Below, piece after piece: positions 7,871 through 15,614 of a stretch of 64,000 nucleotides of DNA; the first letter of the stretch is position 1; every line of letters begins with the position of its first letter. The stretch is from positions 1 through 64,000 of the forward strand of contig NZ_CP060437.1 in assembly GCF_003590145.2 (NCBI RefSeq), written 5' to 3'. Origin of the DNA: Pseudooceanicola algae. GTDB taxonomy: Bacteria > Pseudomonadota > Alphaproteobacteria > Rhodobacterales > Rhodobacteraceae. A program made the position numbers and the translations under genes. The notes under the pieces were generated by a model. It did no database searches, was not told the origin of the DNA, and saw only the letters and a list, made by a program, of their open reading frames with translations.

Positions 7871-9012
7871 GAACCCGCCCTGCTGGATTTACCGGCTTCC
7901 CAGGGCAATGGGCCCAGGCCGATGGTCCAGGCCAATACACCGACCCGCGACAGGCCGACCGTGAAAAGGAACGCGCCGGGCAGGGCGACGGCGTAGCGCA
8001 GCACGACGATGGCCGTGGGCGACATCACCTCGTAAAAGCCGGATGTGAACAGCGCGATGTCGTAAAGGTCGATGACTGCCGGGTGCACCAGGTAGACGCC
8101 GAAGGTGTACTTGGCCCAGTTCGACCAGCGCGGCGACCAGTCGAGGTATTGCCCCCCGATGAAGATCAGGAAGATGCAGATCGGCATCAGGAAGTGACCG
8201 TAGAAGTCCCATCCGCTGCGCACGCCCCAGTTGCCGGTCTGATAGGCCACGACAAAGAAGGGCAGCGTGGCGACATAGGCCAGCGCGGCGAAATACAGAC
8301 CGCCACGCCGCAACAGGCGGCTTTCGCCGCGCGGGATGCCGTCTTTCCAAAGGCCATACATGGCAAAGGCCGCGAACCCGTAACCCACGTAGCCAAAGAT
8401 CTTGAGCGCCCGGATGATATAGCCCCGCAGCTCGGGGTCGATACCCAGCCCCCAGACCATGGCCTGCGTGTTGTTCATGATCCCCAGGGTCAGAAACAGC
8501 GTCAGGCCAAGGATCGGGTATCGCGTCGCCCCCCGCATCAGCGGATAGAAGAGGAACAGCGCGAACAGCGTCGGCAGGAAGTGCATGTGGTACTGGACAT
8601 CGCCCAGCAGGAAATACCCGACCCAGCTTTGCACCTGGGTCACCTGCGTCCAGATGTAGTCGGTGTACCCGAATGCCGCGGCCTTGAGCAGGCGGAAGAA
8701 GGCGTAGAACACGACCCAGAAGGCAAAGGGGATCAGCAGGCGCTTGGCCTGGGTGCCGATGGCCTGCCCATAGCCCGGCAGTTTCCGGTCGACCCGTATC
8801 GCCATCAGGAACAACGAGAAGAAGAAGAACATCTCGGAACCCGAGAATTCCCCGATCGAGCGCAGCAGGATCGGGACAAGGCGTTCATCGGGCGTGGCGG
8901 CGGCAAAAGGCTTGCCGCCGAAATCGGTGGTGGAATGGATCAGCACGACGCCAACCGCGGCGACCACGCGGTTGGCGTCGAACCAGACCAGACGGGACTT
9001 GGCTGCGCTCAT
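7867..9012 (-). CDS. Acyltransferase family 3 membrane protein (OpgC-like glycan acyltransferase)
   Basis: 381 residues with about ten hydrophobic helices. It opens with the family signature RLVWFDANRVVAAVGVVLIH, containing the histidine usual in acyltransferase 3 proteins. HMHFLPTLFALFLFYP lies near residue 142 and GVYLVHPAVIDL near residue 313. Such proteins carry acetyl or succinyl groups across the membrane onto glycans; OpgC, which succinylates osmoregulated glucans, is one example. Lying between a DUF3131 gene and the glycosyltransferase with overlaps on both sides, it probably decorates the polymer made by the synthase. The acyl group cannot be told from sequence. Confidence 0.85.
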   Translation of the reverse strand: MSAAKSRLVWFDANRVVAAVGVVLIHSTTDFGGKPFAAATPDERLVPILLRSIGEFSGSEMFFFFSLFLMAIRVDRKLPGYGQAIGTQAKRLLIPFAFWVVFYAFFRLLKAAAFGYTDYIWTQVTQVQSWVGYFLLGDVQYHMHFLPTLFALFLFYPLMRGATRYPILGLTLFLTLGIMNNTQAMVWGLGIDPELRGYIIRALKIFGYVGYGFAAFAMYGLWKDGIPRGESRLLRRGGLYFAALAYVATLPFFVVAYQTGNWGVRSGWDFYGHFLMPICIFLIFIGGQYLDWSPRWSNWAKYTFGVYLVHPAVIDLYDIALFTSGFYEVMSPTAIVVLRYAVALPGAFLFTVGLSRVGVLAWTIGLGPLPWEAGKSSRAGS

Positions 9013-10811
9013 GGCTGGGCGGTTCCCGGTGCGCTACAGGATTGCGGCAGCACCTTGCGCGGGCTCGGCGGGGCCAGATTGTGCTTTTGCGGGCGACAAT
9101 CGGTTGCGGCGGTCTCGCCTTCGGTCGGAACAGCCCGGCAATACAGGAATTCCTCCAGCGGGATGACCGGCGGAATCTGATCCTGCGCACAGGAGCAGCA
9201 CTGGACGACCTCTTCCATCAGGCGGGGATGGCATTTGTTGTCCCGCAGGTCGGTCCCCGCATAGGCGGTGTTCCAGTACTGTGTGTTGTCGCTGACCTGT
9301 TGCAGGATCGGCCCCTGAACCTTGTAAAGCAGCGAGGCCAGGATGATGCCGTTGTTGTTGGCGGTCTGCAGCGGAATGTAGCCGTTGCCGTTTTCGTACA
9401 GCCCTTCGTAGAAACCGGCGTCCGGCTCATAGAGGTCGGCGACGCTTTCAAACAGCAGATCCGTGTAATCCGTGTCCCACAGCGCCCAGAGACCGATGGC
9501 CGCCTTGGCCGCGATGGCGGCGCGGTCGGGCTGGTATTCGCCCGTCGGGTCCAGCGTGTTCCAGGGATAGCCGTCGGCAAAGATCGAATCGTAGACGAAG
9601 TAGGGTTTGCCGTTGACCTGGTGTTCGGACCGGGCCGTGATGATACCGGTCTGTTCATAGCGCCGCTGCTGCACCAGATAGATCCGGTTGGCGAATTCCG
9701 CGCGCCACCCATGCGAGGCGGTCAGCCCGTCATTGGTCCGGTCGGTCGGCAGATCCCACCCCATTTCCAGACCATCAAGGATGTAACCTTCGGTCAGGAC
9801 ATAGTTCTGGTTCTTGAAGATCCGCGGATCCCGCCCGTCGTAGGGCACCTTCACGTCGTAGATCATGGTGTAGTTGACCGGCTCGGGCGACAGCGCCCGC
9901 GCCACGTCGAAGCCCCAGAGCGCAAAGCCCTTGGCGGCATATTCCTCGTACCCCAGACGGCCTTCCTGAACGTAGCGGGTTTCGCCGTCCCCTTGGGTGA
10001 AGGCGCCGAACATGCGCCCGTCTTCGTTCACCAGGTTGCAGAAGTTCCAGCGCATCGGGATGTTGTCGACGCTGTTGGCCAGGTGCGGGTGCCGCTCCTT
10101 CAGGATGCGCAGCCAGACGAGCATCCGGCCGATATCCAGCGCGGACATGCCGACTTCGCCGGGTTCGTTGGCATAGTTCACCTTCGCGCCCGTTTTGGTG
10201 TTGTAGACCTTGTTCGGGGCTTCGCCGCGATAAAGGTCGAGATTGCGCAGGGTATTGGTCAACTGGGTCGCCCGCGTATCGAATTCCCGCTTGTCGATCA
10301 CGCACAGCTCATAGGCCGCGACAAGCGCGCTGATATAGGATGCGGTGTCCCAAAGGGTCGTTGACGGGTAGGAGCCGACGGCATTCACCAACCCCGTATC
10401 GGGCTGGAAATACTTGTCAAAATAGGACCAGGCGGTGCGCGCCATCTGGTATTCGCGGTCGGTCAGGGGGGCGCTGCGTCCGAAATGGGCGCTGCTGATG
10501 TTCTTCGGACCGCGGTTGCATTCCCCCATCCGCACGCGGTTCGTCTCATCGAATTCGATCATCAGTGGCGATTCAGACCAGATCGTGACGCTGTTGTATT
10601 CGGCTCCGTTCAGGGTGACGTTGTCGATCGTCACCGACTGCGGCGCCGCCTCGACGTTGTCATCCTGCGCATTGAGCGCAGCGGGCAGGGCCAGCAAGCC
10701 GATAAGCATGCCACTTGCCACTGTTCCGGCGCTGTTTGCCTTCAAGATCATCGTCTTCATCATCGCACTCCGAACACGGTACATGGACAGGTTACATATC
10801 TTGTCGCTCAT
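9009..10811 (-). CDS. DUF3131 protein A, secreted, with Cys-rich C-terminal tail
   Basis: 600 residues. Signal peptide core GMLIGLLALPAALNA ends near residue 48, with an unusually long N-region if the first ATG is used. That ATG overlaps the stop of the RsbW-like gene, and the internal ATGs at residues 17 and 18 are alternatives. The DUF3131 body (about 115-520) repeats the landmarks of its paralog at 4677-6041: AWSYFDKYFQPDTGL, YPSTTLWDTASYISA, GMSALDIGRMLVWL, GYEEYAAKGFALWGFD, LWALWDTDYTDLLFE. The last 75 residues are extra and hold seven cysteines, including a CCSC cluster. No active-site claim can be made. Confidence 0.82.
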   Translation of the reverse strand: MSDKICNLSMYRVRSAMMKTMILKANSAGTVASGMLIGLLALPAALNAQDDNVEAAPQSVTIDNVTLNGAEYNSVTIWSESPLMIEFDETNRVRMGECNRGPKNISSAHFGRSAPLTDREYQMARTAWSYFDKYFQPDTGLVNAVGSYPSTTLWDTASYISALVAAYELCVIDKREFDTRATQLTNTLRNLDLYRGEAPNKVYNTKTGAKVNYANEPGEVGMSALDIGRMLVWLRILKERHPHLANSVDNIPMRWNFCNLVNEDGRMFGAFTQGDGETRYVQEGRLGYEEYAAKGFALWGFDVARALSPEPVNYTMIYDVKVPYDGRDPRIFKNQNYVLTEGYILDGLEMGWDLPTDRTNDGLTASHGWRAEFANRIYLVQQRRYEQTGIITARSEHQVNGKPYFVYDSIFADGYPWNTLDPTGEYQPDRAAIAAKAAIGLWALWDTDYTDLLFESVADLYEPDAGFYEGLYENGNGYIPLQTANNNGIILASLLYKVQGPILQQVSDNTQYWNTAYAGTDLRDNKCHPRLMEEVVQCCSCAQDQIPPVIPLEEFLYCRAVPTEGETAATDCRPQKHNLAPPSPRKVLPQSCSAPGTAQP

Positions 10812-11221
10812 TCTCGCCCCCTGAAGGCGAGTCTCAGCCGGTTTCTGTCGCCTTCCGCGCCATAATCAACACGGTCTGCGCATTCGAGTATCAGCCCCAG
10901 CCCACGGCCACCTTCCGCAAGAAGGTCGACTTCGGACAGCGCCGCCGCCTTTTCCCGAAGGTCGAAGGCCGCCGCACCGGGCGGATCGAAGATTTCGATC
11001 ACGATGTCCTCGCCGACCGTCGCCAGCGCGATATCGACCTGGGCGTCCGGGTCCGTAGAGCGGGCATGCAGCACCAGATTGGTCAGCGCCTCGCTGACGC
11101 AGATGTTGAAGCGAAACTGCACATCCATCGCAAGGTGACCTTCCACCTGCCCCTTGAGCGCGAGGACCATGGGATCCACCGCATCGAGCCTCTTGGGCAT
11201 ATGAAAGATCTGCGGTTTCAC
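10808..11221 (-). CDS. RsbW-like anti-sigma/switch-protein serine kinase
   Basis: 137 residues with a HATPase_c fold. An N-box-like helix, NICVSEALTNLVLHA, lies at about residues 39-53; EIFDPPGAA is the G1-type loop and GGRGLGLI the G2 loop. In partner-switching systems this kinase phosphorylates a STAS antagonist and binds a sigma factor or another effector. Its gene overlaps the STAS gene upstream and the DUF3131 gene downstream by four bases each, fixing it inside the glycan operon. No sigma-factor gene is in the window, so its second partner may be elsewhere or may be a non-sigma target. Confidence 0.85.
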   Translation of the reverse strand: MKPQIFHMPKRLDAVDPMVLALKGQVEGHLAMDVQFRFNICVSEALTNLVLHARSTDPDAQVDIALATVGEDIVIEIFDPPGAAAFDLREKAAALSEVDLLAEGGRGLGLILECADRVDYGAEGDRNRLRLAFRGRE

Positions 11222-11562
11222 GCTTTTTCGCTCAGGGCTTGGATCGCGCTGGCCTCGTCACGGTAGACCGTGAACACCCGGTCCATGCGGCAGATCCGGA
11301 ACAATTGCTCGACCTCGGCCGACAACCCACAGACGACCAGGTCCCCACGATGGCCGATCTTCTTCAGCACCCCGGTCAGGGCGCCAAGGCCCGAGGAATC
11401 GAGGAACGTCGTTTCCTTGAAGTCGATCACCAGACGCCCGGCGCCGGCTTCGACCAGGGCGCCTACTTCTTCCTTGAAGGTCTTGGCATTGATCGCCGTC
11501 AGGCGTTCGACGCCGGGGCGCACCACGGTAATGTCATGGGAATGCGGAGTAGAATGGATCAT
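11218..11562 (-). CDS. STAS-domain anti-sigma factor antagonist
   Basis: 114 residues covering one STAS domain (RsbV/SpoIIAA type). The motif FLDSSGLGALTG at about residues 53-64 contains the serine pair in which RsbW-type kinases phosphorylate one residue. Dephosphorylation would be done by the PP2C phosphatase encoded just upstream (four-base gap). The STAS protein would then compete for the RsbW-like kinase encoded just downstream. The three-gene order phosphatase, STAS, kinase is that of a complete partner switch. Confidence 0.88.
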   Translation of the reverse strand: MIHSTPHSHDITVVRPGVERLTAINAKTFKEEVGALVEAGAGRLVIDFKETTFLDSSGLGALTGVLKKIGHRGDLVVCGLSAEVEQLFRICRMDRVFTVYRDEASAIQALSEKA

Positions 11563-11566
11563 GTCG

Positions 11567-12742
11567 TCAGGTCCTTTTCAAAGCCACTACGGTCAGGTCG
11601 TCTTCAAGCGCGAGTCCACCGCGCCATTCATCCAGGGCCTGAAAGATGGTATCGGGAATATCGTCTATGCGGGCACCATGGGCCGCGGCGACGAGGTGCT
11701 GCAAGCGTTCCGAGCCGAAGGGGATCTTGCCGGCGCTCTCTGCTTCTGGCGCCGCGTCCGAACAGATCACCATGGTGCCACCATGTTCGAAATCCATGCT
11801 GTTGTTTTCATAACTTGCGTCAAAGAACATGCCCACCGGGAACCCGCCGTCCCCGACAGGCCGGGTCCGCCCGTCCGGCGCCGTGTAGAAGGGCGACGGA
11901 TAGGCTGCGTGGCAATAGGTCAGCTCGCCGGTTTCGCTATCCAGAACCCCGCAGAACATTGTGAAATAATCGTCGTTCTCCGAGACGCTGAAGCGCGCGT
12001 TCAGATCCGCGACCAGCGCGGCAGGGTCCGGCGGCGCCCCGTTCCCGAGGACGGTATTGGCAAAATAATCCGGTGTGATCAGATGCCCGATCGCGACCGA
12101 CAGAAGCGAGGCGTGGATCCCGTGGCCCGAAACATCGACCGTGTAGAAACCAAGCCGGGTCTCGTCCAGCGGCACACAGCCGTACATATCGCCCGAGATG
12201 ACCGCTGAGGGCACAAAGACCGAGGCAAAGCGCGTCCCCAAGATATCCTTGTGAATATTGGGCAGCAGTTGGCGCTGCGCATTGGCAGCGGCGCGCAGAT
12301 CCTGATTGATCCGGTCGTTGGTCTCTTTCAGGATGCGGTGCTGCTCGGCCAGTTCCCGTGCATGATGGATCAGACGCGTCGCTGCCCGGACCCGCGCCCG
12401 CAGGGCCACCGGATCGTGCCCTTTGCTCAGGAAATCATCCGCCCCGGCTTCCAGTGCCTGACCCCGCACATCGCCTTCTTCGCTGCCGGTAATGAGGATG
12501 ATATGGACGTAATGATCCATAGCGAGCGCCCGAACCGCCTTGGTCAGATCCAGACCATCCATGTTTGGCATGTTGTAGTCGCTGATCACGATCTGCGCAT
12601 CCGTGCGCTTCACCAGGTCCAGCGCCTGAAGGCCGTCTTCGGCCGGCAACGCCTTGTAGCCCAGCTTTTCCACCACCCGCACCAGATACATGCGCTGCAC
12701 CAGGTTATCTTCGGCAATTATGATTTCCAGCGGCTTCGTCAC
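11567..12742 (-). CDS. Response regulator with PP2C (RsbU/SpoIIE-type) phosphatase output
   Basis: About 391 residues. Residues 5-120 form a receiver domain with acidic pocket ED (11-12), phospho-acceptor Asp55 (VISDYNMPNMDG) and the LSKG lysine. A short coiled coil follows, then a PP2C phosphatase (about 165-390) with SGDMYG, DVSGHG and EDDLTVVALK metal-site motifs. Phosphorylation of the receiver should gate dephosphorylation of the adjacent STAS protein. The frame opens at a TTG (12757), but the GTG at 12742 has a GGAG box nine bases upstream, so I use it. This is the first gene of the glycan operon and faces the H-NOX/hybrid-kinase pair, its most obvious upstream signal. Confidence 0.88.
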   Translation of the reverse strand: MTKPLEIIIAEDNLVQRMYLVRVVEKLGYKALPAEDGLQALDLVKRTDAQIVISDYNMPNMDGLDLTKAVRALAMDHYVHIILITGSEEGDVRGQALEAGADDFLSKGHDPVALRARVRAATRLIHHARELAEQHRILKETNDRINQDLRAAANAQRQLLPNIHKDILGTRFASVFVPSAVISGDMYGCVPLDETRLGFYTVDVSGHGIHASLLSVAIGHLITPDYFANTVLGNGAPPDPAALVADLNARFSVSENDDYFTMFCGVLDSETGELTYCHAAYPSPFYTAPDGRTRPVGDGGFPVGMFFDASYENNSMDFEHGGTMVICSDAAPEAESAGKIPFGSERLQHLVAAAHGARIDDIPDTIFQALDEWRGGLALEDDLTVVALKRT

Positions 12743-13234
12743 GGCACCAGGCTCCAATCCGCACAGGCCCTTGGACCCCCGTCGCGCAGAGGCCGAATTG
12801 TCCCGCCCGACCGGGGGCGGGGCACGGACATGCTCGAAGGGCTCGTTTTCGATTGGAGCACAATTAGTCTACCTATTTCAACCAGTACAAAGCCGATGTT
12901 CTTGCAATCTTTCTACTTCAGTCCGCCCTTTTTCGAAATGACCCTGAAGGTGAGTCCCGACTATCTTGTGCGCAGGGACGTAGCCGAAGGGATATGGCGG
13001 GTATCCGCAAGTTCCTGGCACCGCCCCTAATGGCTCTCTTCTTTGAAACTCTTTTGGCGGTATAAAGAAGCCTCTCGACAGATCGCGATTGTTGGCTCTT
13101 GAACGCTTGAAACCGGTCCTTTGTGACAAGGTCGAACCGGGCGGATACAGGAACCGCGATGATCTAAGTCCGATGACCCGTCGAACAGCGCCATGCGCTG
13201 CGGGAACCGTAGATACTGCAGAAAAGGTGCGATC
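12743..13234. other. Divergent intergenic region between the glycan operon and the H-NOX/kinase operon
   Basis: About 490 bases with no convincing coding frame. It must carry the leftward promoter of the partner-switch/glycan operon and the rightward promoter of the H-NOX operon. Bases around 12855-12920 are AT-richer than the flanks. An imperfect dyad, CCTTTG-TGA-CAAGG, lies at about 13117-13130. A GAAAAGGTG ribosome-binding region precedes the H-NOX ATG. I see no FNR/NNR-type TTGAT-N4-ATCAA box. Nothing else is recognised. Confidence 0.5.
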
Positions 13235-13777
13235 ATGAAGGGTGTGATCTTTGTTGAACTGATCAAGATGGCCGAGGGCGCCTTTGGCGAAGACACGGTC
13301 GACATGGTCATCGAGAAGGCCGATCTGGACAATGACGGGGCGTTCACGGCCGTGGGCAACTATCCCTGTTCGGAACTGGTCAAGATCGTCATGGCATTCA
13401 GCGACCATTCCGGGCTGAGCCCCGAAGTGCTGCAGCGCAAGTTCGGTCACTGGATGCTGGGCTTCTTCGTCGACAATTACCCGGAATTCTTTGCCGACAA
13501 GGATTCGGCCTTTGCCTTGCTGGAATCCGTCGATCAGGAAATTCATGTCGAAGTTAAGAAGCTGTATCCCGATGCGGACCTGCCCCGTTTCGACACCAAC
13601 CGTCCGGGTCCCGGCCGGCTGGAAATGGTCTATTCGTCGGCCAATCGGCTCGACGCCTTCTGTCATGGCCTGATCGAAGCCTGCATGGAGCGCTTCGAAG
13701 AGGAAGGCGATGTCGTCCGAGCGCCCCATCCGACCGAGCAGAACGCGATAGCTTTTGACATTACATTGAAAAAATGA
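13235..13777 (+). CDS. H-NOX (heme NO/O2-binding) sensor protein
   Basis: 180 residues, the usual length of a stand-alone bacterial H-NOX domain. It opens with KGVIFVELIKMAEGAFGEDT (family pattern: MKG.IF..L...V...FG...). The proximal heme ligand is His104 in QEIHVEVKKLYPDADLPRF, and the late strand LEMVYSSANRLDAF with GLIEA follows. The family YxSxR heme-propionate motif reads Y133-S-S135-A-N137, with Arg one place later. Stand-alone H-NOX proteins next to kinases sense nitric oxide and modulate autophosphorylation. An upstream in-frame ATG exists at 13193, but the ATG at 13235 has the GAAAAGGTG box and matches the family N-terminus. The kinase gene starts ten bases after the stop. Confidence 0.9.
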   Translation: MKGVIFVELIKMAEGAFGEDTVDMVIEKADLDNDGAFTAVGNYPCSELVKIVMAFSDHSGLSPEVLQRKFGHWMLGFFVDNYPEFFADKDSAFALLESVDQEIHVEVKKLYPDADLPRFDTNRPGPGRLEMVYSSANRLDAFCHGLIEACMERFEEEGDVVRAPHPTEQNAIAFDITLKK

Positions 13778-13787
13778 GTGTCTAGCC

Positions 13788-15557
13788 ATGATGACTGATA
13801 CAACCGATGATCGAGTATCCCGCCGTCGATACGACCGTGAGTGCCAGGCCCGGAAAGAAGCCGAGGCGCTTCTGGAGCAGAAAAGCCGCGCGTTGTTCAA
13901 GGCGAACGATGAACTGTCCCAGAATGCGGCGCGGCTTGAACAGGCGGTGCAGGAACGCACGGCCGAACTGAGCCTTGCGCTGGAACGGGCCGAGGCCGCC
14001 TCGACCGCACGCAGTCGGTTCATCGCCACCATGAGCCACGAGATCCGAACGCCCCTGGGCGGGTTGCTCGGCATGATCGACCTGCTGTCGATGGACGAAG
14101 TGGACCCCGGCAAGCAGGAACTGCTGGATTACGCCAATACCGCCGGCACCGGCCTGAGCCGGATCGTCAACGATGTGCTCGACTTTTCGAAGATGGAGGC
14201 AGGCGTTTTCCTGTTCGAACAGGAAAATGTCGATATCCGCGCGCTGATCGAAAGCATCCGCATCCTGCTTGCGACCCATGAACATGGCACGAACCGCCGG
14301 ATCCTGGCCCGGATCGACGACAGCGTGCCCAAGCTTTTCCTTGGCGATGCCACGCGGATGCGTCAGATCATCTCCAACCTCGTGAACAATGCGCTGCGCT
14401 ATTCGACGGACGGGCCGATCATCGTCCGGGCCGGCGCCAAGGCTCACCCCGATGGTGTCCTGTTGCGAGTCGAAGTCGAGGATTTCGGCGTCGGCATCGC
14501 CGAAGAGAATATCGACAACCTGTTCAAGGACTTCACGCAGATCGCCAACCCGCTGACCGCCGCTGCGCAGGGCACGGGGCTGGGGCTGGCGATTTGCAAG
14601 CGCATCGTACTTGGCATGGGTGGGGTCATTTCTGTCGACAGCCGGTTGAACGACGGGTCGACCTTCTGGTTCGAGGTCCCGGTTCAGCCCGTGTCGAACC
14701 CGGATGCCCAAGGCTCCAATGGCAGCAAGGCCGCCCATGGCCTGCCGCCGGAAGGGATCGTCGGCCGCCGTGTATTGCTGGCCGAAGACAACCTTATCAA
14801 CCAGAAGCTGCTGCTGACCTATCTGGACCGCATGGGGCTGCATGTCGATCTGGCCGAAAACGGCCGCATCGCGTTGGAAAAATTCGCGCCGGGGAAATAC
14901 GATCTGGTGCTGATGGACGTAGCCATGCCGGAAATGGACGGGCTGGAAGCAACCCGTCGCATTCGGGACAAATGGTCCGACGCGCAGATTCCCCCGATGC
15001 TGGCCCTGACCGCCCATGTCATGGACGCGGTCGAGGAAGAGGCCAAGCTGGTCGGTATCGACCGCATCCTGTCCAAGCCGATTCCCTACGAGGATCTCAA
15101 ACTGGCCATCGAAATCGAAATCGCCGCGGCATCCGGGAAAAACGCACCAACGTCAGCGCCTGTTGCATCCGTCCGGCCTGATGCGCCGGAGCCGACCCCC
15201 GAAACGGGCACCGAAGCTAGGACCTTTTTCGATCTCATGGCGCCGACAGCCGCGGAAAGCCTTCTGGACATTTTCGGGCACGACGGACTGATCGACTTTG
15301 CCGGGAAGTTCATCACCGATTCAAACAGCCGCATCGAACAGCTTCTGGCTGCCGAACGTTCCGGCGACGTCAAGACCGTGACCGATCAGGCCCATTCGCT
15401 GAAGGGGGCTGCACTGGCCCTTGGGTTCGCGGATCTGGCCGAATGGGCGCGTCGCATCGAACATGGTGAAACGCATCTGGACAAATGGACGGTCGCAGAG
15501 ACCGCCGCCAACTTCCAGGCGCGTCTGGACTATCTGGACAAGGTGCTGAAGAACTGA
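13788..15557 (+). CDS. H-NOX-associated soluble hybrid histidine kinase (HisKA-HATPase-REC-Hpt)
   Basis: 589 residues without membrane segments. An N-terminal coiled coil (about 20-75) leads to HisKA with His84 (ATMSHEIRTPLGG), an ATPase domain (N-box NLVNNAL near 198-204, DFGVGI, GTGLGL), a receiver with Asp377 (LVLMDVAMPEMDG) and a C-terminal Hpt with His536 (AHSLKGAAL). With no sensory domain of its own, it depends on the H-NOX protein encoded ten bases upstream, as in known H-NOX-associated kinases. The His-Asp-His chain would hand phosphate to a separate receiver. The response-regulator phosphatase across the intergenic region is the best candidate, but that link is inference. Confidence 0.9.
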   Translation: MMTDTTDDRVSRRRYDRECQARKEAEALLEQKSRALFKANDELSQNAARLEQAVQERTAELSLALERAEAASTARSRFIATMSHEIRTPLGGLLGMIDLLSMDEVDPGKQELLDYANTAGTGLSRIVNDVLDFSKMEAGVFLFEQENVDIRALIESIRILLATHEHGTNRRILARIDDSVPKLFLGDATRMRQIISNLVNNALRYSTDGPIIVRAGAKAHPDGVLLRVEVEDFGVGIAEENIDNLFKDFTQIANPLTAAAQGTGLGLAICKRIVLGMGGVISVDSRLNDGSTFWFEVPVQPVSNPDAQGSNGSKAAHGLPPEGIVGRRVLLAEDNLINQKLLLTYLDRMGLHVDLAENGRIALEKFAPGKYDLVLMDVAMPEMDGLEATRRIRDKWSDAQIPPMLALTAHVMDAVEEEAKLVGIDRILSKPIPYEDLKLAIEIEIAAASGKNAPTSAPVASVRPDAPEPTPETGTEARTFFDLMAPTAAESLLDIFGHDGLIDFAGKFITDSNSRIEQLLAAERSGDVKTVTDQAHSLKGAALALGFADLAEWARRIEHGETHLDKWTVAETAANFQARLDYLDKVLKN

Positions 15558-15614
15558 TCGCCGTCGTCAGATTGCCGCTTGACCACGCCCCGCGCCTTGC
15601 CCCCGCGATGGCCG

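Noticed and set aside
12878-14113. A long minus-strand frame across the divergent intergenic region and the H-NOX gene
   Set aside because: Most of it is antisense to the H-NOX and kinase genes; the part in the intergenic region has no start context or recognisable motif.
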